Below are positions 53,854 to 63,884 of a stretch of DNA of 64,000 nucleotides, in pieces. Position 1 is the first letter of the stretch. Every line of letters begins with the position of its first letter. The position numbers and the translations under genes were made by a program. Source of the stretch: Bacteroidales bacterium (GTDB taxonomy: Bacteria; Bacteroidota; Bacteroidia; Bacteroidales; Bacteroidaceae); the NCBI GenBank assembly GCA_012517855.1, contig JAAYUD010000018.1, positions 1-64,000 on the forward strand. Reading direction: 5' to 3'. A model generated the notes under the pieces. It was not told the origin of the DNA. It worked only from the letters and a program-made list of their open reading frames with translations, and did not search any database.

Positions 53854-54747
53854 ATGATACAAACAAGACTTAGGGGACTCGGAGTCGCTTTGATTACTCC
53901 ATTCAAAGAAGACGAAAGCGTAGACTATGATGCGCTTAGGCGTTTAGTCGATTATTTGCTGCAAAACAGCACAGACTTTCTTTGTATTTTGGCTACTACA
54001 GCAGAGACTCCTACCCTCAGCGAAGACGAAAAACATCAGATAAAAGATTTAGTAATTGAAAGAGTTGACGGGCGTATTCCTATCGTAATGGGTGTAAGCA
54101 GCAATTGTACTCGTAGTGTGATTCATACACTCGAAACAGAGGATTTTACGGGTATTGATGCCATTCTTTCGGTCGTTCCCTATTATAATAAACCGTCTCA
54201 AGAAGGAATTTATCAACATTATAAGGCAATTGCCACTTCAACCGATATGCCTATCGTGCTCTATAACGTGCCGGGGCGTACAGGTGTAAATATGAAAGCC
54301 GAAACGACACTTCGTATCGCCAACGACTTTCCAAATGTTATTGCGGTGAAAGAAGCTTCGGGCGACATCACTCAGATGGACGATATTATCAAAAACAAAC
54401 CCAATACATTCCAAGTTATATCTGGTGACGACGGCATCACTTATCCGTTGCTCACGTTGGGGGCAGTAGGTGTTATTTCCGTCATAGGAAACGCATTCCC
54501 ACGAGAATTCAGCCGGATGATACGCTTGGCGATGCAAGGTGATTATGCCAATGCATTGACCATTCATCATAAGTTTGCCGAACTCTTCAAATTGTTGTTT
54601 GTCGACGGCAATCCTGCAGGTGTAAAATCGATGTTGAATGCAATGGGAATGATAGAAAACAAACTTCGTTTACCACTCGTTCCAACCCGTATCACTACTT
54701 ACGATGCGATTAGAAAAGTGCTAAATGATTTGAATATTAAATGTTAG
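53854..54747 (+). CDS. dapA: 4-hydroxy-tetrahydrodipicolinate synthase
   Basis: VALITPFKEDESVDYDAL, TTAETPTLS, VVPYYNKPSQEGIYQHYKAIA, YNVPGRTGVNM. Confidence 0.96.
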   Translation: MIQTRLRGLGVALITPFKEDESVDYDALRRLVDYLLQNSTDFLCILATTAETPTLSEDEKHQIKDLVIERVDGRIPIVMGVSSNCTRSVIHTLETEDFTGIDAILSVVPYYNKPSQEGIYQHYKAIATSTDMPIVLYNVPGRTGVNMKAETTLRIANDFPNVIAVKEASGDITQMDDIIKNKPNTFQVISGDDGITYPLLTLGAVGVISVIGNAFPREFSRMIRLAMQGDYANALTIHHKFAELFKLLFVDGNPAGVKSMLNAMGMIENKLRLPLVPTRITTYDAIRKVLNDLNIKC

Positions 54748-54786
54748 AATAGTTGAAAAGGTAAAAAGAGAATACAGTGATTTTTT

Positions 54787-54825
54787 TAGGCGGATATTAA
54801 TCATCAACTGATTATTATCCGCCTA
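54787..54825. terminator. Bidirectional terminator between dapA and the antiporter gene
   Basis: TAGGCGGATATTAATCA-tcaac-TGATTATTATCCGCCTA (16/17), flanked by T runs on both strands. Confidence 0.8.
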
Positions 54826-54860
54826 CTTTTTTATACTATTAGGATATATAATAAGCCATT

Positions 54861-57116
54861 CTACTTTTCGGACTGGATAAGTCGATATACATCGTCGTGT
54901 TCTCCTACGACCCATACCGTATCGTCTTTTTGCAATGTTTCATTGGAATTGACTAAAACGATAGATTCGCCCTTACGGTCCAAGCCGGCAATGAGGCAAC
55001 GATATTTATCTCTGATGCCGGACTCTCTGATGCTTTTGCCTGCAAATACAGATTTCGCATCTATCACAAATTGCCTTAATATCATTTCGCCTTTAGATAA
55101 CATCGATTCGTCAAAGACACAAACTCTATTGTTTATATCTTCTTCGAGACGTTTTAACTCCTCATCGGTACCTATTATCTGCATACGGTCGTTAGGAAAG
55201 AGCCGTTCGCTGCCACCGGGGATATTGATGCGGCAATTGCCTCGAATGATAGAAACAATATATACACCATATTTTTTGCTGATACATAGTTCTTGCAATG
55301 TCTTTCCGGCCCAAAGCGACTCATTGGGCAACACGAAATGTGTGAGGTGAAGATCACGCGTCAATAAATTTTCAGCATAAGCGGGCTTTTTCCGTCCCAA
55401 GTATTCATCTCTAATATCACGCCTACTGAAATTGCGCACGAAGATCCTCTCTATAAGAATAGAACGTCGTTTTAATGGCCGTGAAAGTGACATGATTATC
55501 AGGGCAACAAGAGCAATGCCTATTGAAAGTCCTATTCGCGCTCTAAAATAGTGAGAAATAATATAAACCACAAATAGCGCGGCCAGCATAATGCGGAAAA
55601 AGATAGTCGACACCAACAATCCGTGATTGTAACTATTATCATTCCATAACGACATGAATTCTACCGAATGATTTTTTTTCATCATAATTGCTCTCAAAAA
55701 AGGCGAAATGAGAATAACAGTAAACGACACAGACAGCAGCCGTCCCCAAAAGCCGGGAATATAATGCAGAAGGAATGGATTGATAAAATGAACTGAAATG
55801 AGAATGATAGCTACCGTAACGATAGAATAGATAATGATGATGCGCAATAGCGCAGTAATCAGTTTGCGCCACATACTCTCTTTGTTTACAGGAGCAAATC
55901 CCGACGAATACCCCACCAGAAAGCGATTCCATGAATCGGGTATTTTATTGTCCACCCAACTGGATACCGACTCTGATGCTTTTATCATATATGGAGTTAT
56001 AAATGTCGTTATCACCGAAACAGCTACGACAATAGGATATAGAAAACCGTCCATTACCTTAAGCGAGATACCCAAAGAGGCAATAATAAAGGCAAATTCT
56101 CCTATTTGACATAGACTAAAGCCACATCGTATGGAAGTTTTAAGTGGCTGTCCCGAAAGAAGTACACCGAATGTACCAAACAATGTTTGTCCAAGAACGA
56201 CTGCCACGGTGATTGCCAATATAGGAGCAGCATACTGCACGATCATTGCAGGATCGACAATCATACCGACCGAAACGAAAAAGATAGTACCAAAAAGATT
56301 TTTCACCGGTTCGACCAGCTTTTCTATCTTCTCTGCTTCAATTGTTTCAGAAAGGATAGAACCCATTATAAACGCACCCAAAGCAGCAGAAAAGCCTGCT
56401 TGAGAAGCGATGACGACCATCGAAAGGCAGAGAGCCAATGATAGGATAAGCAATGTTTCATCATTCATCAGCTTATGGCAGTATTTTAAGATAGAAGGAA
56501 TCATAAAGATACCTATCACAAACCAAAGAATCAGGAAAAAAGCTAGTTTGAAAATACTCATAAGCAGACTCTTCCCCTCGAAATTATTACTTACTGCCAC
56601 GGTAGACAGCATCACCATCAACACAACAGCTAGAATATCTTCGAGAATGAGAATGCTCAATACTAAACCTGCAAAATATTTGTTGCGCAATTTCAAATCG
56701 TCGAATGCTTTATATATAATGGTAGTAGACGACATTGCTATCATTCCTCCCAGAAATAAGCAATCCATCTTAGACCACCCGAAACACAAACCTACGCCGA
56801 CTCCTAACAATATCATACAGAAGATAATCGTACACGCAGCAACAATAGCCGTTCCACCAACTTTCATGATCTTTTTGGGACTGAATTCCAATCCCAACGC
56901 AAAGAGTAAAAATATGACACCTATATCCGCCCACGTCTTTATTCCTTCTACATTCAGTACATTGGCCGTATAGAGCATGTGTGGACCAGTAAGAAATCCA
57001 GCGACTATATAACCCAATACCAACGGCTGTTTCAACTTTTTGAAAACAAGTGTCATGAGTGCAGCCACTACAAGTATCAGAGCTAAATCGGTAATTAAAG
57101 AAGGGATTTCAGACAT
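54861..57116 (-). CDS. CPA2 (KefB-like) cation:proton antiporter with TrkA-C domains
   Basis: QPLVLGYIVAGFLTGPH, LFALGLEFSPKK, TrkA_C-like LHLTHFVLPNESLWAGKTLQELCISKKYGVYIVSIIR. Confidence 0.92.
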   Translation of the reverse strand: MSEIPSLITDLALILVVAALMTLVFKKLKQPLVLGYIVAGFLTGPHMLYTANVLNVEGIKTWADIGVIFLLFALGLEFSPKKIMKVGGTAIVAACTIIFCMILLGVGVGLCFGWSKMDCLFLGGMIAMSSTTIIYKAFDDLKLRNKYFAGLVLSILILEDILAVVLMVMLSTVAVSNNFEGKSLLMSIFKLAFFLILWFVIGIFMIPSILKYCHKLMNDETLLILSLALCLSMVVIASQAGFSAALGAFIMGSILSETIEAEKIEKLVEPVKNLFGTIFFVSVGMIVDPAMIVQYAAPILAITVAVVLGQTLFGTFGVLLSGQPLKTSIRCGFSLCQIGEFAFIIASLGISLKVMDGFLYPIVVAVSVITTFITPYMIKASESVSSWVDNKIPDSWNRFLVGYSSGFAPVNKESMWRKLITALLRIIIIYSIVTVAIILISVHFINPFLLHYIPGFWGRLLSVSFTVILISPFLRAIMMKKNHSVEFMSLWNDNSYNHGLLVSTIFFRIMLAALFVVYIISHYFRARIGLSIGIALVALIIMSLSRPLKRRSILIERIFVRNFSRRDIRDEYLGRKKPAYAENLLTRDLHLTHFVLPNESLWAGKTLQELCISKKYGVYIVSIIRGNCRINIPGGSERLFPNDRMQIIGTDEELKRLEEDINNRVCVFDESMLSKGEMILRQFVIDAKSVFAGKSIRESGIRDKYRCLIAGLDRKGESIVLVNSNETLQKDDTVWVVGEHDDVYRLIQSEK

Positions 57117-57158
57117 ATTCTACAATTATATATAAGGATGTTATCATTTTTAATCAAT

Positions 57159-57749
57159 TCAGCCTTTATTAAACAATTGGGCACGTACCCGACTCAATGT
57201 TTCGGGTGTCATTAATAAATAGGAAGCGATATACGATAGCGGAGCGCGCTTGATAACTTCCGGCTGATTCTGTAATAACTTGTTGTATCGTTCGCTAGCC
57301 GATTCATATCGCATGGAGTCCGCCTTTTGCTGAGAAGTGATGAGAGAGTCTTCAAGTATCCGCCGATAAAGAGTATCAATATCCCACGACGAAGCAAGGT
57401 TGGATCTCAATTCGGCATAAGGAAGTAAATATACTTCACTGGGTTCAAGTGCTTCGGCAAGAAGATACGTCGGTTGCTGTTTGAAAAAGCTCTCAATGCT
57501 TATCAAAATACTTCCTTCGTAAGAAAAATGTTCTGTGACATCGTGTCCGTTTTTAAAATAAAACTGACGTAACATTCCTTTCTCTACAAAAACAAGCTCA
57601 CGACAGACGTCACCATCATCAAACAATCGCTCACCTTTCTGCAATTTCCTTTTTGCCAATAAACTGAAGAATAACTTTCGTCCTTCGTCCGATATATTTG
57701 GGTAAAGTTTATTGATAATGCCCTCTATCATCGAAAGTGAAGTTTCCAT
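57159..57749 (-). CDS. Crp/Fnr family transcriptional regulator
   Basis: cNMP-like domain KGERLFDDGDVCRELVFVEKGMLRQF; degenerate C-terminal HTH PLSYIASYLLMTPETLSRVRA. Confidence 0.87.
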   Translation of the reverse strand: METSLSMIEGIINKLYPNISDEGRKLFFSLLAKRKLQKGERLFDDGDVCRELVFVEKGMLRQFYFKNGHDVTEHFSYEGSILISIESFFKQQPTYLLAEALEPSEVYLLPYAELRSNLASSWDIDTLYRRILEDSLITSQQKADSMRYESASERYNKLLQNQPEVIKRAPLSYIASYLLMTPETLSRVRAQLFNKG

Positions 57750-57943
57750 AATTTAATATTTTAGTAAACTAATACTATACAAAGATAATGCAAGCCATAG
57801 ATAATAAAAAATAAATTCATATATTTTTAGTATTAAGGTATATCGGGATAATGATATGCTTTTTTTTTGCAAATCGTTTGAATTTATTGTTTACATGTGA
57901 CAGAAAATTAATAGAAGCTGATGATATACTGACATATTTTTAC

Positions 57944-57951
57944 TATTTTTG
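57944..57951 (+). promoter_or_regulatory. -7 element (TATTTTTG) for the GDPD gene
   Basis: TAnnTTTG at 57944-57951; ATG at 57982. Confidence 0.5.
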
Positions 57952-57981
57952 TTGCATAGAAATCATTAACTTACTAAAATT

Positions 57982-58767
57982 ATGAAAATGAAAAAATTGG
58001 TCTTAATAATACCTTTTGTACTATTAAGCATTGTGATTAACGCTCAAACCAAAACAATTGCTCATCGTGGTTTTTGGGATACTGAGGGTTCCGCTCAAAA
58101 CAGTCTGAAATCGCTTCGTCTGGCTAATGACATTCATTGCTTTGGCTCCGAATTTGATGTATGGATAACCAAGGATGGAGAAGTGATGGTAAATCATGAC
58201 CCGACTTTTCAAAATGTAACACTCGAAACAGCAACATACAATGAGGTGAAAAACCTTAAGTTGAGCAATGGCGAAAAGATGCCTACTTTGAAAGACTATT
58301 TGAAACAAGGCAAAAAACTGAAGGTACAATTAATACTCGAAATAAAGACTCATCAAAATATTGAAAGACAAAACGCGGCCATCGATGCCACATTGCAATT
58401 GGTGAAAAAGATGAAACTCGAAAACCGCATAACTTATATAGCTTTTTCTCTTGATGCTGTGAAAAGATTAGTAAAAGAGGCTCCTAAAGGCACCGAAATA
58501 TATTATCTGAATGGAGAATTGTCTCCAAAAGAATTGAAGGCGATAGGATGTACTGGCCCGGATTATAATCAGAGCGTTTATAAAGCACATCCCGAATGGA
58601 TTAAAGAGTGCCATGAGTTAGGTTTGAAGACAAACGTTTGGACTGTCAACAAAAAGGGAGATATGGAATTTTTTATCAAAGAGGGCGTAGACTATATCAC
58701 AACCAACAAACCTGTTGTATTACAAAAAATGACAGGCAATAAAATTGATGACAAATATGCTAAATAA
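57982..58767 (+). CDS. Glycerophosphodiester phosphodiesterase family protein, secreted
   Basis: IAHRGFWDTEGSAQNSLKSL, GSEFDVWITKDGEVMVNHDPTF, NVWTVN. Confidence 0.95.
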   Translation: MKMKKLVLIIPFVLLSIVINAQTKTIAHRGFWDTEGSAQNSLKSLRLANDIHCFGSEFDVWITKDGEVMVNHDPTFQNVTLETATYNEVKNLKLSNGEKMPTLKDYLKQGKKLKVQLILEIKTHQNIERQNAAIDATLQLVKKMKLENRITYIAFSLDAVKRLVKEAPKGTEIYYLNGELSPKELKAIGCTGPDYNQSVYKAHPEWIKECHELGLKTNVWTVNKKGDMEFFIKEGVDYITTNKPVVLQKMTGNKIDDKYAK

Positions 58768-58795
58768 AAAGCATACGGTTTGATCGAATAATAAA

Positions 58796-58839
58796 AATCA
58801 GAAAGAAAGTTATTTTAAAGTTTTACTTTCTTTCTGATT
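58796..58839 (+). terminator. Terminator-like hairpin after the GDPD gene
   Basis: AATCAGAAAGAAAGT - 14 nt - ACTTTCTTTCTGATT perfect 15-bp arms. Confidence 0.6.
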
Positions 58840-59048
58840 TACCCAATATAAGAAAATAAACAATGAAAAGACTATTTTTAATATAAAACGAGGAGAGGCT
58901 AATTAACAATTTGGATTATTTTGTTATTAAAGAACCGTTTTCTCTTTCAGTTTATTGCATAATCACCTTTTCATGTAATAAATCATAATTAACCTTATTC
59001 GATCAATAAAAAAGAAACCCACTAGTACTATAATAAAACAAAAAGTTG

Positions 59049-59056
59049 TATATTTG
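59049..59056 (+). promoter_or_regulatory. -7 element (TATATTTG) for dapF-dapL
   Basis: TAnnTTTG at 59049-59056; dapF ATG at 59106. Confidence 0.5.
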
Positions 59057-59105
59057 CAACCGAATTAATCATAATGAAACAACAAGCAAAGATAAATATA
59101 TCAAA

Positions 59106-59955
59106 ATGACAAAGACAATTCAATTCGTAAAAATGCAAGGAGCCGGAAACGATTATATATATCGATTCGGACAGATATCCAATTGCCGACCCCCATAAAA
59201 AAGCAATTGAATGGAGCGCTCCTCACTTCGGCATTGGCAGCGATGGACTTGTTTTAATAAGTAAATCTACATTAGCCGACTATAAAATGCGCATATTCAA
59301 CGCAGACGGCTCAGAAGCCATGATGTGTGGCAATGCTAGCCGCTGCATCGGGAAACTATTATTTGAAAAAGGCTATACCGATAAAAAAGAAATAGCACTC
59401 GAAACACTATCCGGCATCAAAATATTGAAACTCAATGTTATTGACAATAAAGTAAATAGCGTTACAGTAGATATGGGCGAACCGAAAGCCGAACTGGTCG
59501 ATTGCGACGGAAGAGGTAAGAAGGAGATGATATTGAAACTGTTGCCCAGCGATAAAGCTCCTTTCAAGGGTACTGCGGTTTCGATGGGAAATCCACATTT
59601 TGTGATATTTGTAGATGATGTGGAACATTTCGATGTGGCAGGCGTGGGGCCGATCATTGAAAATTTGCCTTGCTTTCCCGACCGCATCAATGTAGAATTT
59701 GCTGAGATTAAAGAAAACGACAAGATACGAATGAGAGTATGGGAACGTGGTTCGGGCATTACGATGGCCTGTGGAACAGGTGCTTGCGCTACTGCCGTAG
59801 CTGCTGCAATGACCCTAAAAGCAGGAAGAAAGTCTGAAATTATAATGGACGGTGGAGCTCTCGTTATTGAATGGGATAAAAAAACGAACCATGTCTTTAT
59901 GACAGGACCTGCCACCAAAGTATTTGAAGGAACAATAGAAATCAAAGAAGACTAA
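59106..59955 (+). pseudogene. dapF: Diaminopimelate epimerase, frameshifted as read (two overlapping frames)
   Basis: ATG at 59106 encodes [19 protein letters not shown], then leaves frame at TATATATAT (59154-59162) and stops at 59196-59198. The next frame encodes [35 protein letters not shown]...CGNASRC...[12 protein letters not shown] to 59955. Confidence 0.9.
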
Positions 59956-59985
59956 AACAACAACATCTTAAAACTTAAAACAATT

Positions 59986-61218
59986 ATGGCATTAGTAAAC
60001 GAAGAATTTTTAAAACTTCCGGGAAGTTACCTGTTCTCGGATATTGCTAAAAAAGTAAATACGTTCAAAATTACTCATCCCAAAGAAGACGTTATCAGAC
60101 TGGGTATCGGTGATGTCACTCGGCCATTGCCTGCTGCAAGTATTGAAGCAATGCACAAGGCAGTCAATGATATGACCTCAAAAAGAACTTTCCATGGATA
60201 CGGCCCAGAACAAGGATATAGCTTTCTGATTAGTACCATTATTAAAAACGATTACCAACCGCGAGGCATTCATCTCACGCCCACAGAAGTATTTATCAAC
60301 GACGGTGCTAAAAGCGATACGGGAAACATAGGCGATATACTGAGCCGCGACAACTGTATCGGAGTTACCGATCCTATCTATCCGGTCTATATCGACAGCA
60401 ACGTGATGGGAGGTCGTGCAGGCGTTTTAGAGAAAAGCGGTAAGTGGAGCAATATTACTTATATGCCTTGCCGAGGCGAAAACAATTTCATTCCGGCAAT
60501 ACCCGAAAAACAAATAGACATTATTTATTTATGCTATCCAAACAATCCTACGGGAACCACTCTGACCAAAGCAGAATTGAAAAAGTGGGTAGACTACGCA
60601 ATAAAGAACAACGCCATTATTATGTTCGACTCGGCTTACGAGGCTTATATCCAAGAAGATGATGTGCCGCATTCGATTTATGAGATAAAAGGAGCACAAA
60701 AATGTGCTATTGAATTCAGAAGCTTTTCAAAAACCGCAGGCTTCACAGGTGTCCGATGCGGTTATACAGTAGTGCCCAAAGAAGTTATGGCTACGACACT
60801 GTCCGGCGAAAAAGTTTCTCTCAACGCTTTATGGAATAGACGCCAATGTACGAAATTTAATGGAGCTTCTTATATTTCGCAACGCGGAGCAGAAGCAATC
60901 TATACACCAGAAGGTAAAAAGGAGATAAAAGAAACCATTGACTACTATATGGGCAACGCTTCGGTAATGAAAGAATCACTCGAAGCCATTGGGTTACAGG
61001 TCTATGGTGGCGTCAATGCTCCTTACGTATGGATAAAGACACCTGATAATACAAGTTCTTGGAAATTTTTCGACCAGTTACTATACGAGTGCTATGTCGT
61101 TACTACTCCCGGTGTAGGTTTCGGTCCTAGCGGAGAAGGCTACATCCGATTATCGGCTTTTGGTACCAGAGAAGATACAATAGAAGCAATGCATCGAATA
61201 CAGAATAAATTACTATAA
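59986..61218 (+). CDS. dapL: LL-diaminopimelate aminotransferase
   Basis: KLPGSYLFSDIAKKVNTFKITHPKEDVIRLGIGDVTRPLP; YPNNPTGTTLTK; EFRSFSKTAGFTGVRCGYTVVPK. Confidence 0.97.
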   Translation: MALVNEEFLKLPGSYLFSDIAKKVNTFKITHPKEDVIRLGIGDVTRPLPAASIEAMHKAVNDMTSKRTFHGYGPEQGYSFLISTIIKNDYQPRGIHLTPTEVFINDGAKSDTGNIGDILSRDNCIGVTDPIYPVYIDSNVMGGRAGVLEKSGKWSNITYMPCRGENNFIPAIPEKQIDIIYLCYPNNPTGTTLTKAELKKWVDYAIKNNAIIMFDSAYEAYIQEDDVPHSIYEIKGAQKCAIEFRSFSKTAGFTGVRCGYTVVPKEVMATTLSGEKVSLNALWNRRQCTKFNGASYISQRGAEAIYTPEGKKEIKETIDYYMGNASVMKESLEAIGLQVYGGVNAPYVWIKTPDNTSSWKFFDQLLYECYVVTTPGVGFGPSGEGYIRLSAFGTREDTIEAMHRIQNKLL

Positions 61219-61269
61219 GATAAAAACTATATAATATAAGGTATTAGTAAAAATTAAAAAAAATCGATT

Positions 61270-63462
61270 ATGTCAACAAAACTAAGATTCAGAGTAGTCG
61301 AGACAGCATTCAAGAAAAAAGCTGTCGAGGTGGTTCCTCCCAAAGAAAGACCTTCAGAGTATTTTGGAAAGTATGTCTTCAACAAAGAGAAGATGTTTAA
61401 GTATCTTTCGAGCAAAGTTTACAACAAACTGATTGATGTGATAGACCATGGTGCTACACTCGATCGCAGCATTGCCGACGAGGTTGCTTCGGGCATGAAG
61501 AAATGGGCTATCGAAATGGGCTGTACACACTATACTCACTGGTTTGCTCCTCTCACCGAAGGCACTGCAGAGAAACACGATGCATTTGTTGAACATGACG
61601 GAAAAGGTGGAATGATGGAAGAGTTTTCAGGAAAACTTCTCGCTCAACAAGAACCGGACGCTTCAAGTTTCCCCAATGGTGGTATCCGCAATACTTTCGA
61701 AGCTCGCGGTTATTCGGCATGGGATCCTTCTTCGCCTGCGTTCATCGAAGACGATACCCTTTGCATTCCTACTATCTTTATTGCCTACACTGGCGAATCA
61801 TTGGACTACAAAGCACCTTTGCTTAAAGCCCTACGTGCGGTAGACAAAGCAGCTACGGACGTTTGCCATTATTTCAATCCCGAAGTCAAAAAAGTATTCG
61901 CTTATCTCGGATGGGAACAAGAATATTTTTTGATAGACGAAGGATTGTATGCTGCACGTCCTGATTTACTGCTTTGCGGACGTACTTTGATGGGACACGA
62001 CAGTGCTAAAAACCAACAACTCGAAGACCATTATTTTGGTGCAATCCCAACTCGAGTTGCAGCTTTTATGCGCGAGTTAGAAATCGAAGCACTAAAATTG
62101 GGTGTACCGTGCAAAACAAGTCACAACGAAGTAGCCCCCAATCAGTTTGAATTGGCACCGATCTACGAAGAATGCAACCTTGCCAACGACCACAACCTGC
62201 TCACCATGGCATTAATGAGAAAGATTGCTCGCCGCCATGGATTCCGTGTTCTGCTTCACGAAAAGCCTTTCAAAGGAATCAACGGTTCGGGTAAACACAA
62301 CAACTGGTCGCTCGGAACCGATACCGGTATCGGATTGATGAGCCCTGGCAAAACTGCCGAAGATAATTTGCGCTTTGTAACTTTCGTAGTGAACTCATTG
62401 ATGGCTGTTTATCACTATAATGGCCTTTTGAAAGCTTCTATCTCTAGTGCAACAAATGCTCACCGTCTGGGAGCCAACGAAGCACCTCCAGCTATCATCT
62501 CCTCATTCTTGGGCAAACAAGTTTCCGATCTGCTCGATCATATTGAGAAAAGCACAAAGAACGATATCGTTACAATGAGCGGCAAACAAGGTATGAAACT
62601 CGATATCCCACAGATACCGGAACTTCGTATCGATAACACCGACCGTAACCGTACCTCACCCTTTGCCTTTACCGGTAATCGTTTTGAGTTCCGTGCAGTA
62701 GGTTCGGAAGCAAACTGTGCTAGCAGTATGTTGGTATTAAATGCAGCCGTTGCCGACCAATTGACAATATTCAAAAAAGAAGTTGACGCTCTCATCGCAA
62801 AGGGAGAACCACAAATGTCTGCTATTCTTGAAATTCTTCGCAAATACATCAAAGAATGTAAGCCTATCCGCTTCGACGGTAACGGTTATTCTGACGAATG
62901 GATTGTAGAAGCAGAAAAACGTGGATTGGATTGCGAAAAGAGCGTTCCATTGATTTTTGATAATTATCTAAAACCCGAAGCAATCACCATGTTTGAACGT
63001 ACAGGCGTCATGAACAAGAAAGAACTGATAGCCCGCAACGAGGTGAAATGGGAAACATACACCAAGAAAGTACAAATCGAAGCCCGTGTATTGGGAGATT
63101 TGGCAATGAACCACATCATTCCGGTTGCTACGCAATATCAAACAGATCTTATCGATAATGTCTACAAGATGAAATCCATCTATCCGGCCGATGTTGCCGA
63201 CAAACTATCCAAACAAAATAAGGAATTGATAGAAGAAATAGCTAATCGCACCTTATTTATACAGGAACATGTCGAAAAAATGATCGAAGCTCGTAAAGTA
63301 GCCAATAAGATAGAAAGTGTACGCGAAAAAGCAATTGCATATCATGACACGATCCTTCCGAATTTGGATGAGATCCGCTATCACATAGATAAACTCGAAT
63401 TAATAGTTGACGATGCTTTGTGGCCACTGCCCAAATACAGAGAATTATTATTTATTCGATAA
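61270..63462 (+). CDS. glnN: Glutamine synthetase type III
   Basis: GSIII architecture: RFRVVETAFKKK, FAPLTEGTAEKHDAF, NEVAPNQFELAPIYEECNLANDHNLL, EKPFKGINGSGKHNNWS. Confidence 0.96.
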   Translation: MSTKLRFRVVETAFKKKAVEVVPPKERPSEYFGKYVFNKEKMFKYLSSKVYNKLIDVIDHGATLDRSIADEVASGMKKWAIEMGCTHYTHWFAPLTEGTAEKHDAFVEHDGKGGMMEEFSGKLLAQQEPDASSFPNGGIRNTFEARGYSAWDPSSPAFIEDDTLCIPTIFIAYTGESLDYKAPLLKALRAVDKAATDVCHYFNPEVKKVFAYLGWEQEYFLIDEGLYAARPDLLLCGRTLMGHDSAKNQQLEDHYFGAIPTRVAAFMRELEIEALKLGVPCKTSHNEVAPNQFELAPIYEECNLANDHNLLTMALMRKIARRHGFRVLLHEKPFKGINGSGKHNNWSLGTDTGIGLMSPGKTAEDNLRFVTFVVNSLMAVYHYNGLLKASISSATNAHRLGANEAPPAIISSFLGKQVSDLLDHIEKSTKNDIVTMSGKQGMKLDIPQIPELRIDNTDRNRTSPFAFTGNRFEFRAVGSEANCASSMLVLNAAVADQLTIFKKEVDALIAKGEPQMSAILEILRKYIKECKPIRFDGNGYSDEWIVEAEKRGLDCEKSVPLIFDNYLKPEAITMFERTGVMNKKELIARNEVKWETYTKKVQIEARVLGDLAMNHIIPVATQYQTDLIDNVYKMKSIYPADVADKLSKQNKELIEEIANRTLFIQEHVEKMIEARKVANKIESVREKAIAYHDTILPNLDEIRYHIDKLELIVDDALWPLPKYRELLFIR

Positions 63463-63610
63463 TTAAAAGAATAAAATGATAGATTAACTTAACAGTTATC
63501 TATTTATTTTTGTTGGTTGTTTTAAGTTGTAGAAGGGGGGTACCGCGAGGCAGTCCTCTTCTTCCATTTTTATTTAGTGCTATACATTATTTACCCGAGT
63601 TGGGAATAAC

Positions 63611-63740
63611 AAAAACAGACGTATGTCGCAGCAATAACTAACAGAAGTTACTGCGGTAACTAACGTTAGTTGTCAGAATAACTAACGTTAGTTTCTTCTA
63701 CAACATCCGTTAGTTACGGCTGCGACATACGTTTGTTTTT
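63611..63740. repeat. Intergenic palindromic element, family B copy 2 (B2)
   Basis: Arms AAAAACAGACGTATGTCGCAGC (63611-63632) / GCTGCGACATACGTTTGTTTTT (63719-63740), 21/22; interior AACTAACGTTAGTT palindromes as in B1. Confidence 0.85.
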
Positions 63741-63749
63741 TTGCGAAGT

Positions 63750-63884
63750 TGTCGTATGTTCGTTTTTCCGGTAACGTCCTTAAGTTTTTCAGAAAACGTA
63801 TGGACGTCAACAAATTTAGGTCCTTATGTGGTTTTAGTAAGATAAGGGCGACACTGATTTGTTGAAATAATCGTGCCCCACTGA
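63750..63884 (-). repeat. Intergenic palindromic element, family A copy 3 (A3), reverse orientation, adjoining B2
   Basis: Reverse complement aligns with A2 through ATTTCAACAAAT..AGT....TTATCTT.CTAAAAC.ACATA; hairpin ACGTCCTTAAGTTTTTCAGAAAACGTATGGACGT (63774-63807). Confidence 0.78.

Noticed and set aside
56410-56973. Plus-strand ORF (187 aa)
   Set aside because: Antisense to the CPA2 antiporter gene; low-complexity reverse-frame composition.
59373-59945. Minus-strand ORF (190 aa)
   Set aside because: Antisense to the dapF 3' part; dapF motifs ([19 protein letters not shown]) make the plus strand coding.
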